In this document: positions 25,560-37,868 of the stretch, piece by piece | Layout of the letters: each line of letters begins with the position of its first letter | Numbering within the stretch: the first letter of the stretch is position 1 | Assembly (NCBI RefSeq): GCF_035582795.1 | Contig: NC_134396.1 | Location: 33,957,683 to 34,021,682, forward strand | Length of the DNA stretch: 64,000 bases | From: Mycteria americana | Taxonomy: Eukaryota; Chordata; Aves; Ciconiiformes; Ciconiidae | Direction of reading: 5' to 3' | Made by a program: the position numbers and the translations under genes | The notes under the pieces: model-generated | The model's input: only the letters and a program-made list of their open reading frames with translations | Databases searched by the model: none | Told to the model about the DNA's origin: nothing

Positions 25560-25790
25560 AATGCTCAATGACTCTGACACCTGCCTCCCAGCAGCATTGC
25601 AAAAGCCCCAGCCCCATTGCAAACCCCATTGCAAAAACCCCATCGCAAAAGCCCCAGCCCCAAGGCTGGCGCTGGGCCCTGCCTCCGGCCGCACGCCCGA
25701 CGCAGGCAGCACGGCGGGCTGGGGCTCTCCCAGCCGCCCCCGGAGGGGAGGGGACGGGACACAGATTTGAGTTCAGACAGCAGGACGAGT
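25560..25790. promoter_or_regulatory. Small isolated CpG islet
   Basis: The right half (about 25665-25765) is rich in CpG (for example GGCCGCACGCCCGACGCAGG) inside an otherwise CpG-poor region. The left half is the minisatellite at 25593-25663. No coding frame with a recognisable domain is attached. It could be an orphan CpG islet acting as an alternative promoter or enhancer, or simply a GC-rich repeat. Confidence 0.35.
25593..25663. repeat. CCCCATTGCAAA minisatellite
   Basis: Four successive units of the form CCCCATTGCAAA(A), with one T-to-C change (CCCCATCGCAAAA) and AGCCCCAG spacers between some of them. The unit is about 13-17 bp. Confidence 0.75.
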
Positions 25791-28700
25791 TAACGGGACA
25801 GATCGCACTGAATAGCACTGGCTTTTTGTCTTTTTGTCTAGGGTAGGCAGCAATCATTTTGCCAACACCCTGATTTCCAGGATTCACCGATGTTGTATTG
25901 TGTTTGCATTATTATCTGTAAAGTGGGAGGCCTTGAAATCGGTGACTGTCCTTCTGTAGCCACTGGTTTTCCTCCCCACTACCTGGCTGGCTGGTGGGTT
26001 TGGCTGAAAAGACTTTCACCCCCTCGGGGATGAGAAATAGAAAAGATAGCACAGCAGAATGGCGGGGGGAGGCTGGGTTTCTGCGTGCTAGACGTAACCC
26101 CAGCCCTTTCTAGAGACCACAATTTCTACCTCTCAGGGCAATTTGCCACCAGCTCTTCAACCAGACATCCTCACCAGTGGCCAGGCAAATAAGCTGCACC
26201 TGGATCCAATGACTCAGAGGACTGTTTCCAGTCTCAGGGACCTGAGTTGCTGCCTTTCCTGCCTTCTCCACCACATGTTCCCTCTCGAGCTAGCGTCTTC
26301 TGGCTCTTCTTGCTCCAGCACTTCTGCTTGGAGGTGACTCCACTATTGGGTGATGCCACGGCAGTGCCAGGCTAGCTCCTGGATGCTCTGTTGCTCACTG
26401 AAAGTGACCTCAAGCTCTAACTGTCCCAATCTGCTCCTCTGCTGCCTCTGACCTCACTGGGAGAGGCAAACACCTGGTTTGCTTGCCCTTGAAGCTCACA
26501 CCAGCACCACAATTAGCTGTGGGTGCCAGGGGAAAGTGGAGTTGGTGAGAAAATAAAAAAGCTGAGTAATCAGCTTAGGGAGGAGTATGGTCCTATGGAC
26601 ATAATTGGTTAAGGCTATAAAGTCTTTTCACAATAGATGTCTGCCCCACTTTATTTCCTTAAACAAAGATCAAAAGGAGAATGAAGTATATCAAATACAA
26701 GTATTGAACATTTCATATAGCTTATAGATGAAGAGAGCTTTACCCCTCCTAACCTTATTTGCTGTTGCTTGCTCTTCCTGTCAGACGCTTAATTACTTGT
26801 TGGGCTGTGCAGTACGGGCTGCAGCAGCTAATGCTTCGCACATTTGCTGGCATCTGCAGAGGCTCAGTGCTTCAGCCTGGGCTTCCACGTCCCACACTCA
26901 CCCTGACAGTGTGCAGATTTCTTCTGTTACGTGCATTATACAAAGGACCCTGTCCCTGTGCCTGGACCCTGCAAACACTCTGGGACCCCTGTTCAGGGCA
27001 GACATGCTATAGCCAGAAGGGTGATAAGGGGGAAAACTCTCCTTATCTCCTACTACATCTGCTCCTGATTAATCTCTTGCCACATGCCAATGTGCATTGC
27101 AACCATAAGGGCTTTCAATATCATCTGCAACTAATATTCACAACTAGGCCTGGTAAAAAATGACTAAACATGTTGTTGCCAAGTGCCCGGCTGTTACAGA
27201 GCCAGATTTTGATCCACTGTGCTGTCCCTGGACCATTGTCAGTTGTCCTCACAGAGAACAGACAGATTTTTTTTTTTTTTAACACAGAGCTTTTAGGACA
27301 TTCTGACGTTCAGGTAGGCTCAGATGTGGAAGTGAGTCACATTGTTGTAGACTGTCTCCTAGCCATGTCCATCGCTGTAGACAGTCCATCCTAGCCGATG
27401 GACCTAGCATCCATCACTGAGATAGCCATGGCACAGCTAGCTCATTTAGATTTGCAGTTATCAATAATAATATTAATTATTACTATTTTTATTATTATTC
27501 TTTCTTCTATCCCTGTGCCATGTTATGCACATACCCACTTTTCTACTCAGTGCATGTCTTCTTAATAAAATGCCCACCATTTCCTCTAGTGGGAAGAGGC
27601 TCAGTATGTCTACAGTTCTCCCTCCTACTTTTAATCAGAACATTTCCCTTCCTGTCTTTCATTCAAAACATCAACATTTTAAACTACTTTGCAATAGCAG
27701 GCAGAACAACAAAGTCTAGTGATTTGCTGCATGGGGCTAATGGATACCATCAGCCAATCCATCAGCTTATAAAAATCATATTTATTTGAAACCACTGGGT
27801 ATGCTAACTGAAGTGCCACGCTCAATCTGCACCCCCCTTTGGCTTCATTCTATTTTTTGATTTTCAGCAAAATGAATAGCCTACTGTCTCACAATTGCTC
27901 TTTCATCAGACATCCATTTTCCCATTGCTGTGACTGCTTGGATCAAAATACAGACTTGAATGCCGAGACCCACAACCTTCCTGACAGCCCTCCTGTGTGT
28001 GAGGTACAATGCACAAATTCTCCTTGACATTTAGGAGCTGAGTAATATAGAGTCTGTGCCAAGCATAACCAAGGTCTTAGTTTTCTGCAGGCATAAAAGT
28101 TCCACTTGGCACATAGCAGAGCTGCCCTGTTGGAGGGAAATAGTTAGGTGATAGCATTGAGGAGAACTACTTTACACTTCTTCCCAAACTTGTCTTTTAC
28201 TTCCCTTCCTACTCAGAGTTTGACCTCTCAGATACAGGGTAATAGTATTCTGTCACTGGCTAGTACAAAATCTCCATGTGAATACCTTCCTATACCAAGT
28301 CCCCATAATTCACATATGTCCCAGCTCTTCCTGTTTGTAATCTGTTGGGATTACAGAGCTGGATTTGGCTTTGGAGCACTATGCTGAAATGTACAATATT
28401 AAGCTGAATTATTCTCCCCACTTGTAATAAGCACATGATTTACTAAGGCGCAGTTCTAGACTGCTCCTCATTTCAAATGAGCAGTTCAGAACAGTGCCCT
28501 AGTAAATCCCTGGACAACATTTCTATCTTCCTTTATTACAACAGCTCTTAAGCTTAAAAGTGTGGTATTGAATATAAAAATGAATTTTTCAAACTTCATG
28601 AATTTAAAAAATTGAAGGAGGTTAATTTTAAAAACAGCTGAGAAAATGTCAGTAGGAAATGGCCCTCCATGAGGTGAAATAAACAAAAAACCTTGGAAGA

Positions 28701-28902
28701 CAGTCAAAACCAAAACTTTTTTTCCTTTCATTCCAGATGCAAAAAAGCCCCACAGTTACACTCCCGTGAAAAGAGTAGATCAACAACTAGCAACACAATT
28801 TAAAAATCAAAAGGCCACAAAACATACCTTCAAGTTGAAAAAACAAAAAAAAGAACCTGTGATGTCTGTTGCTTTGTGTAGCCAAGTATTTTTCAGAGCT
28901 AA
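25791..28902. other. Intergenic, no gene recognised
   Basis: Moderate GC at 26100-27020, AT-rich after that, with a TTTTTTTTTTTT run near 27269-27280 and an ATTATT-rich patch near 27465-27500. The frame at 26728-27012 starts with a hydrophobic signal-like stretch but has no other support. Confidence 0.45.
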
Positions 28903-29050
28903 CTTTGAGAGACTGTCTCTTTTGTTCTGTGGCACATTTATATATTCAGTTTCTTTTACCTAAATTATACTGTGTCTCTTTGAGAGACTGTCTGTTTTGT
29001 TCTGTGACACATTTATATATTGTTTATTTTACCTAAATTATACTGTATCT
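28903..29050. repeat. 75-bp tandem duplication
   Basis: Two adjacent copies (28903-28977 and 28978-29050) begin CTTTGAGAGACTGTCT and end CCTAAATTATACTGTRTCT. They differ by a few substitutions and one small gap (CAGTTTCTTTTA against TGTTTATTTTA). This is a recent head-to-tail duplication. Confidence 0.9.
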
Positions 29051-32000
29051 AATTCTGAACGGAGCAGCGTTATTCCCCTTGGAAACAGCATTCTATTCTT
29101 TCTCCACAGCATCAGATGGTAGCTGGCAGGTGCCACTCCACTACACCAGGCTCAGACTGTACCATATTGTAACATATAAAAACTCTTTTGGACAGTGGAT
29201 ATATCGGATAGCACAGATCACTAATTATGACATAACAATACTTAAAATTGTGGAAATAACTAGAAAGAAGCCACCTTCAGGAACTTTTAAAATGCAACTG
29301 TACTCGGACACTATAATAAATGACACCAATATTTTGGCATAGATTTGGGACAAAAAGAGATTGTAATTTCAATTTGGAGACTGTTTCCAATGATTGATTT
29401 TTATTTTATTTGGGATTAATACAACAGATTTTCTATCATGATTAGCGAAATACTAAGACGAAATATGAACCAGTCCCTCTCAATGGCAAGCCTGTAGGTG
29501 TTCTGAAACGTGTCTGCAATGTGGATGTAGGAGCCAAGAAGTGGTGCAGTGTCTCTTCTTTCTCAGGAGCAGGAAGCTAAATACTGCATCACTCGGAAAA
29601 GTCACATAGTAAATTAACCGGGTCATAAAAGGTTGCTAACTTCACCTGTTTAATTGCTGCTAATGTGAACTACTAGCATATCAATTTTCTTCTTTTCAGA
29701 CAGAAAAAGTCTAGTTGCAGGGAACTGGACAGACATGTTTTAACATTATGTAGGATGAAGCATTCACTTCAGTATTTCACAGAAGAACCGTATGCAGCGT
29801 CCGTCTTCAAAAATATCCTCAGGGACACAAAGCACATATGATGACACACTCAAAGCACATATGATGCTCTGTTTGCACCTAGTTAAGCACAATTTTTCCT
29901 ACACACCTGAGGAATTTATGTTGTTATTGAAACATAAATGTAATTTAATTCATTGTGGTTTGAAAGGGGTTCGCTAGGCCTAACACCTATTGCCTTTGGA
30001 AATGGGAGTATTTGGCCAAGGTTTCCCACAATTTTACTTCAGTGCACTGAGCTAATCGATCCTCCCGAATGCCTCTGAACATCCATGTGCAGATATGGCA
30101 CAAACAGCTAAAGCAGGTGGCAAACCAGTTGCACCACTTAGGGAAAAAAAAAAAAGACAGAAGTCCAACACAGTCCTTGCAGTTCATAATCAGCTTTTCA
30201 CAAATTTCAAAACACCTAAGAAATACACTTTGTAGGCACATAAAGTTTCAAGACCAGGCTCAGGCTTTTTTTTTTAATACTGACTTCCTCCTGCTGTACT
30301 CCTCACTGCTGATTCTTCGTGAGGACAAACAGCCCTTTGCTTTGGCTGGGGTGCTCAGTATATTTTTGAAGGGAAGTTAGATGACATTTTTTTCTGTTGT
30401 GATATTGTTTTATTTGCTTTTCTAGGGAAGGAAGCATTTGGGTGCACATCCTGTGTATAGAGCTACAGTTTATTGGAATGTGCAACTCAGACTGTTTCAT
30501 AGGTAAATACAAAGTCCAGGAGACACCAGGACAAGAGGTACCTATTTGTAGGCATTTTCTCCTGTGATTTGTACACTGAACTCTTAACTTCTGAACACAG
30601 TATGAACAATGCAGAATGCTCCTGTCTGAGTTCAAGGTGGCTTATCTTTAAATATTCTTACTTTTGTTCTTCTCTCTAACATGCCACTGTACGCTGGAGA
30701 AGGCTGCTGCCCACCCTGCTGCGGTAGCTCTGACCTGGCATTCAGCCTAGATTGCTCTGACTGCAGAAAAAAAACCAAGGTAGGACCATGCTGAAGAGCA
30801 GTACTGGCATTTAAGGGCTTTATGACCGACCGGTCTGACATTTAAAAATGAAAAGCAGATAACAGCAAAACCGTGCTGCTGAGCTGCAGGCACACCATGT
30901 ATTGCTACTGCTCCATCACCAGAATAGGCAGGGCTTTACTCAAATAACAGCAACTGATATGGGAGATGCCACCTTCTCTCACTTACAAATATTGTTTTAA
31001 ATGTCCATGCTTTTCATGAAACAGTTGACTGGGAAGTACTTATTTCAACAGACAGCAATCTGTATCATCATGTCAAAATCACCTCAATGACTTTGAAACA
31101 GCTACAGCATCTTACACACAGATTTGTAGAGTGAAGAAATGTGCTTATTAACCCAACTGATACAATTGGGAAAAGCAGGCTCAGGCCACACAAACAGTTT
31201 TCCAATTCTTCTAGGTGCCAGAGAGTTAAAAATGTAAGTATGATGATGAGAACATGAAAATGTCCATGTTTTACAAGATGGCAGATAATTGCCTTGAAGG
31301 GATCTTCTTGAAAGAGCAACAACAACTAACTGATGGATAACATAAGAAGGACACGGTATGAGGAAGAGAATTGTGAGGAAAACTTTTTTTTTTTAAATGG
31401 CATTTTAAAAATAGTGGTCAAGGATGCCCAAACTAGAGACCTACAGAGCTGTATCAATTTTATAGTGTTTTCAATTAGAAAACTGCCTGCTGAGAGTACA
31501 CAGGGAGACCAAGAAAAAACATAAACTTTATAAAAGGCCATTTGTCCAAGAGCTACTGACTCAGAGGGAATCGTTTATTTGTCACTGACACCTCTGGAGA
31601 CAGTTCATAGAAAACAGTACAACCAAGGAAACCAATAATAAACACACACAGAACACAGCACAAAAGGATCTGAAATACTGCTTTCTATTTTATGGACTTA
31701 CTGTGTCTATGCCTTTTACAGTGTCCTGAAAAAAAGCTAGAGAAATTCAAATCCACAGCTGTTCAAATCCACAAATCCTAATCTCGTAAAGCCAATGCTT
31801 CTTCTTTCTATCATCCTGCCTTCTGCAGCCACCATCCTGAGAAAGATGTCCTGAAGGAACACAAATACATTTAAAAACCAATAATGCTTCACAAGCTTTT
31901 CTTCATCTCAAGGCCTTTTTCTGTTTTCTTCTTTCCTCACCCTGTAACCCTTTCTTTGCTACTCTCATTTATCCATGGAGCTTCCCAAGCCCTAAGTTCT

Positions 32001-34203
32001 TCTTTAGCTAGTTGTATTTTTTTTCTTCTAGGCAATTATCTCTCACTACTCTCTCATTAATATTGCTCTTTCAAAATGATCTTGTAAATTCACATCTCCT
32101 CCACAGCTTTACCACCCACTCACTGCTCATGTAATCCAGTAATTTGATTTATAAAGGGGAGTGTAGGCTACCAGTGCTCTTTATCCTTTCTCTTTCCAGT
32201 GGAGTGTATGTATATAGGGAAAATTTTCCTCTTCTGTGACTCTATTCTGAAGTTTTGCTAGAAAGGAAGTGAAGGAAAGGTCATTGTAGGAGTTACAGTC
32301 TAAGTGCCTTGAGGGCCAGCTCTCCTTCCCCCACAGGCTAGTCCCTAAAGCTAGTCCCTTTATACCTGAGGTGGGATCGGAGCTGTGGTCATAACTGGTC
32401 ATGATCTAGAAGCTTCTCTGAGCCAAGGCACCTCACTGGCTGTGGACCCCGTCTGGTGACCAAGGGTCCCACCTCTCCTGCTCCCACTGCTGAGGTGTGT
32501 GCGTGCCAGGGGGCACGGCAGAGCACAAAGGGCGCAAAAAGCCAGTGATCGCCATGCCAAAAGCCCAGGTCTTCATCTGAGGGGGGGTGAAGCGTACCTG
32601 TCACGCACGTGTAACTTCCGCTCTCTTTCCAAGTCAGTACTGTATGTTCCTACTTTTACTGTTTTTTTCCTACTGCTCGGAAATATTTAGGGAGTTGCCT
32701 AATACATGTCTAAAACCTGATTTTAACAAATCTCCCAAGACTTCGTTAATTGTGAACACAACAATTAATGTTGTGTTAAAGATTTTGCACTGGGAAAGTA
32801 TGTAACATTGTAAAGTAGGCAGCAATTACAACTTTTTTCCATTGTCCCTTTTCAGAATAGGTTTAAGGAGAAGGCACACCTCCCCAACCAACAAAACAGA
32901 TGCACTTATTTTTTCTTTGCATGACTTTGCAGGCTCATCTTCCACATTCAGCTGGGTATTAAAAAGGGAAATAAATGTTCCTTTGTTGTTCCTCATTTAT
33001 ATTATCTACTCAGCATCTAGATAGGACTTTCCTTTGTCATGAAGAGTTGAGGTTCTACGCTTCTCTGACAACCATTGTTACACTGTTCTTCCTCAGTTTT
33101 TTTCTTGAGTTCCTCTGTCCTTGCTCACTGCATGTGCCATGACCAAAATCACCATCCAGTTATTTTGCTGTATCCTTTCTTCTATTTCTTGTCTCTTAAC
33201 ATCATCGTCAATTCCAAATTTTCTTTTTTTTCCTGGTCCTTATGCAAAATAAACTAATTCCTTCACCTAGGTTATCATCATTAGGAAGCAAAAATGCCGA
33301 GTACAAATCTTACTGTATTCACTGATTGCATGGAATCGTGCCTTCCTCTTTCACTTACGAATCTTAGCACGGTAGAAGAAGCGAACCAACTGCAAAGTTA
33401 AGAACTCGTAAAACATGCTAAGCACTTGGCTATTCTGAGCCACAAACAAGAAGCCAAAATTAGTTCCCAGCTATTATAGATCAAGATAGAGATCATTACC
33501 TTCAGTTATGCACTTAATTAGATAGTAACTGCCATTGTTATTAATGTTTTTAAAGCTCGAGCCCATTTAAAAACCAAGAGAGGGCACAAATCTACCTAAA
33601 TGTTCCTTTGGAAGAGTAGATAACGTAAGTTTTCCAACCATCACACTAACAAGTACAGCTTTCTGCTTATTAGGGGTTTTTTTTACATCTTTGTTCTCCC
33701 TTCAGAAAATACAAGCATGTGTGGAAAAAAGGTCATACCTCTATATAAAGCATATTCATTACGGAAGACATCTGAAACCATTCTGATATTTTTAAATTTC
33801 ATTTTAATTCCAGAAGAAAACTAGTAGAAAATCTAGATGCTTGGAAATTATAGTGCTGAGTGTTGCAGAAAAGCCCTGAACAACATAGGTGCTTGAGGAC
33901 TTCTCTCTCTTAAATCCATGCCTCCAGTCTGGGCACTCTGTTGTTAAAAGTGTGATTTCTGACACATGCCAGCCTACACTGAAGAGTCCACTGCATGTGA
34001 CATCAAAAAAGCAACCCTTACACATATACCACCACAATACATTACCTTCTTTCTTGATGTAACTTCAGTGATGCTAGGCAGAGGTATATAAAGGTCTACA
34101 TATAAACAGTTGCCAAGAGTGAAAGTATGAGAGGAACTTTTTCCCAAAAGAGGCCAGAGCCACAATGATGTCTTTTGACGCAGAGGTTTGACTCCTTCAG
34201 CAG
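29051..34203. other. Intergenic, no gene recognised
   Basis: AT-rich, short frames only, with A/T homopolymers near 30140-30152 and 31386-31395. A slightly GC-richer patch at 32400-32620 shows no exon-like pattern. Confidence 0.45.
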
Positions 34204-34744
34204 CATCCTGGTTTTGGCTGGGACAGTTAATTTTCTTCCTAGTAGCTGGTATAGTGCTGTGTTTTGGATGCAGTGTGACAGTAACATTAATAGCAACAAC
34301 CAAAACATCAGCGTGTTAAGTGGTGTTTACACTGGCCAAGGACTTTTCAGCTTCCCATACCCTGCCAGATGCACAAGAAGCTGGGAGGGGGCACAGCCAG
34401 GACAGCTGACCCCAACTGGCCAAAGGGATATCCCATACGACACAACATCATGCCCAGTATATAAACTGAGGAGATTTGGCTGGGGGGCGGCTATCACTGC
34501 TCAGGGACTGCCTGGCCATCGGTCGGCGGGTGGTGAGCAATTGCATTGTGCATCACTTGTTTTGTATATCCTTTTATCATTACTATTATTTTCCCTTCTT
34601 TTTCTGTTCTCTTAAATTGTCTTTATCTCAACCCACAAATTTTACTTCCCCCCTCCCCCCAGATTCTCTCCCCAGTCCCACTGCAGGGGGGCGTGAGCAA
34701 GTGGCTGTGTGATGTTTAGCTGCCTGCTGGGTTAAACCACAACA
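34204..34744 (+). mobile_element. Solo LTR of an avian ERV (ERVL-like)
   Basis: It starts CATCCTGGTTTTGGCTGGGA (the expected TG start mutated to CA) and ends GGGTTAAACCACAACA. It is bounded by a perfect 5-bp target-site duplication AGCAG (34199-34203 and 34745-34749), as is usual for ERVL-class integration. Inside are TATATAAACTGAGG, a TATA-like element near 34458, and the block TTGTCTTTATCTCAACCCACAAATTTT near the 3' end (given in part). The same family, same orientation, occurs at 56820-57403. No internal retroviral sequence adjoins, so it is a solo LTR left by recombination. Confidence 0.9.
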
Positions 34745-35154
34745 AGCAGCAGCAGATAAACATTCATCTAGGTCAGGGCAAAGATTTAACAGTTGAAGCA
34801 GAACATAGGAGAAGAACGCACCTTCTTCCATCTGAATCCTAAAAGAAACAAGCAGTTTTAAAAAGTTTTGAAAGAAAGCGTATAGACAAATCAATTAATG
34901 GGTTTCAGGCTGTGAATTCTAAGGCTGTAGCTCTCCTACGTTCTGACTAAAGCACAGAAGTCCCCAGAGTGGGGCCAGTTTTCAGACACACTAGGAAGGC
35001 TGAACAACATCTCACTACTCTTTTCTGTCAGTCTAGCTTTTTAGGCAGTCACTCCCTCAAAGCTTTGCATACGGCTGAGACAACCAACTTTGCTAGGCAT
35101 GGGAAAGGAAAGGAAACCTGTGACAAGATGGATAACTTTGTCAATTACAGTTCC
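34745..35154. other. Intergenic between solo LTR and RFK 3' end
   Basis: No gene or repeat recognised. Confidence 0.4.
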
Positions 35155-35724
35155 TTTATTAATGGTACAGTTCAGCAACATCAACTGAAATAAATAGTTA
35201 TTTGTACATAATACAAAAATATAACCCTTCATAAAGTTTATACTGTGCTAGGAATTATGTATTGAGCTTAAACAGTTGATATATAACATTTTCTCTTAAA
35301 TAATGTGGACAGCCAAATGAATGCAGTAACATTTTCTCTAATTTGAAGACAAACACATGAAAAGCAGTTTATTAGTTCAGTGTATCCATACATCATACCT
35401 CAGCTAAGATTTGAGAGCAAACTAACAGTTTCTCAAGTTTTCCTTTTGCCACTGTTCTCTATCGATAGCACAGTGGTTCTATAACCAAATGGTGAACTGA
35501 ATTTTCAATAGTAACATTTATTAGCAGATACAGAAAAGTATTATTCAGACAACTAGCTTAAGGCACCATGGTTTCCACAACAGATGCATGAAATTACTGG
35601 CAAAAAAACAATTTTAATGAAGGCTCTATGAGTGTTCAGCTACAGTACCATGATGAACAACAATCTATTCTTTAAATATATTCTTGACAATATATTCAGT
35701 TGACTAGTGTGGCTTTTGTTTATT
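35155..35724 (-). terminator. RFK: Cluster of candidate RFK polyadenylation signals
   Basis: On the minus strand, AATAAA occurs at 35724-35719, 35522-35517, 35373-35368 and 35160-35155. The first is the first AATAAA found downstream of the RFK stop (37738), with only an ATTAAA variant near 36989 before it. A 3' UTR of 2.0-2.6 kb would result. TG-rich sequence (GATTGTTGTTCATCATGG) lies below the first signal. Use of any of them is inferred. Confidence 0.35.
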
Positions 35725-37737
35725 CTTTACAAAAAGAAGTAAAATATAAGATTTTGACATTATTACAATCTCAAGAATTCCTCAAATCTTTGAAAAAAAG
35801 TTTCTCCCTTCATCCCTCCATTTTAAAATGTAAAAAAATCCAGCTGCCACTCTCACAAGACAATTCTTTTACAGACTTTTTAGAAATACAGTTTCCAACA
35901 ACTTACAAAGTCCACTAAATTATTTTGTTCTCCTTTAAAAGAAAGTATATCTAACTGCTGATAACTGCCCCCTGGCACCCTTCCCCTTCCCTCCCCCCAG
36001 TTCTGTATTCCGTCTGTCTCTGCTATCAACAGCACTGGTGAACAATTCATTTAAATGAAATAAAGTTGCTCCAGAAGTCCTACAGAGCAAACATGAGTCC
36101 TTGATTTGCTCAAGACCTCTTCCCTAATAACATCCCATGATATTGGCTGAAAGTTAACACAATATGAAGTGGAACTAACATCCCGACAGCACCTGCCACA
36201 AAGACCCAAACGGCCTACCTTGTTAAAACTCTCTTAAACCCTAGAGTGAAAAGTAGGATTTGAATAGGGTAGGACAAGGAGTAAATTAATAAAATTGCAC
36301 TACAGAAATTGTGCGTTCCCAATTGTACATGGTAGTTCAGACACAGAACTACAGTTGAGACATATCCACAGAACCATTTTCAATTTCAGAAAATGTTCCA
36401 GCCACATCACAAGCCAATGTCAAAAGATTATGAACATGACAAAGTCACTGTAGCTTACCTAGTTCCACTCACTGAGTAGCGGATAGAGAAATTTATCAGA
36501 GGGGGAAAAAAAAAAAAAAAAAAGAGAGTAGATTTGGAATCACATTACATACTTTAAGAAGTATTGTCTACATTACTCTTAATTTGACAATACCCCCTCC
36601 GTTTACCTATCCCTACATTTCAGAGTAGGAATGGCTGCAATTACTTGTAATAAATAACCAATACCCACTATAGTGTTGATATATTGTTCCATGAATCCCC
36701 AAAGGCTTTCACTTGTGTATTGATCTACTTGGTCAGCCAAAACCTTGGCTCTTACCTGCACATGGTGCAAAGAGTTGATGAGATTTTTCTGTGCCTTACA
36801 CTAATGTCAATCTAGAAGTCAGCCATTTTACTGCCAGTGTAGTGAATAACCCAAGGTTCTCCCCATTTTCCTATGACAAACGCTAGCAGCAGATAAAATG
36901 CGAAGTTGCCTTTCACTACCTCTTTTGCCTTAAGGCCCAGTTAGCAGAATTCTTGTTATACTGTTTCTGCATCTTTTGTGCCTGAACCTTTAATCAACTT
37001 TCACACTGCCATTCATTTCCTGAATTTCAATGAAACACTTCCTCAGAAGTAAACTACACAGGTCATGTGTTGTCATATGTACAGTCAACTATGAAGAATT
37101 ATATCTCAGATTCCAGTAACTCAATGAGCAATAGTGATTTCCTCTATTTCAGATTAAGTTAAAATAAATAACTTCAATTAAAATGACAGCTTCAACCACG
37201 ACAGCTGTATAGCATATAAAAAATAAGAACTATAGAGAATTAGTCTCATTATTGTTATCTAATCATTGGCTTCCTGCACCACAGGAAATTTCTGACTCAA
37301 TCAACAGCAAAATTTTCCAAGTTACTAGCTAAAATCCAGATATAAGAACAACATAAAACCAGGAAAAGATGTTGGAATAACATTCTGTATGTTAAAAACA
37401 GACATTCTTCACTTAAGTGAGCTACCCATACCTTAGGGTCAGAAGAGGTCACAATTAACTTTGGTCATATTCTGCATGTGCTCAGATCTCTGAACAACTG
37501 GTAACTTCAGGATACACAATGTATCTGTAAGGACCTGAAACAGCCTTCTACTCCTTTTGCATGACTGGATTGATGATAAAGTAACACAAGGAAACTGAAA
37601 TCATCTTGTGTGGTTGGTTCCAACCTCAGTTACCCGAACAGACATATGACAACAAAGTACCTATAAAAGCAGTGCAAATATAAAAGCTCCATGATGGGGG
37701 GGCGGGAAGCAAAAAAAAAAAAGCAGCATGGGCTTGC
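35725..37737 (-). other. RFK: Probable RFK 3' UTR
   Basis: Sequence downstream of the RFK stop on the minus strand. It is AT-rich, free of recognisable transposons and of long frames, and runs to the first AATAAA. It holds an 18-bp poly(A)/poly(T) tract at 36506-36523. The extent is inferred from polyadenylation signals only. Confidence 0.4.
36506..36523. repeat. Homopolymer A18
   Basis: Uninterrupted run of 18 A on the plus strand (T on the RFK transcript strand), followed by GAGAG. It may be length-polymorphic. Confidence 0.9.
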
Positions 37738-37868
37738 TCAGTGGTTGTTCACTATTTTGCCTTCTGGCAGATGAAAGAAGTTATCTTCTCTGAGTTTAAG
37801 ATGTTCTGGTAAATCTAGCTGTCTTTTTGCTTCTTCAATGTCTTCCTGAATTGCTGAAATGAGTGCCT
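37738..37868 (-). CDS. RFK: RFK coding exon 4 (terminal)
   Basis: It begins after acceptor TCTTTTCAG and encodes EALISAIQEDIEEAKRQL, then the conserved LPEHLKLREDNFF, ending KIVNNH and TGA at 37740-37738. The last ten residues differ from human, as is usual for this tail. Confidence 0.96.

Noticed and set aside
26728-27012. 94-residue frame with a signal-peptide-like N-terminus
   Set aside because: Hydrophobic start only; an overlapping frame of 134 residues is also open, and there is no family match or flanking gene structure.
34175-34615. Plus-strand frame of 146 residues
   Set aside because: It covers the solo LTR, which is not coding.
1-37000. Search for the PCSK5 C-terminal exons
   Set aside because: The acidic, tyrosine-rich cytoplasmic tail and its membrane segment were not found on the plus strand. 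Only the doubtful cysteine-rich piece at 19275 remains.
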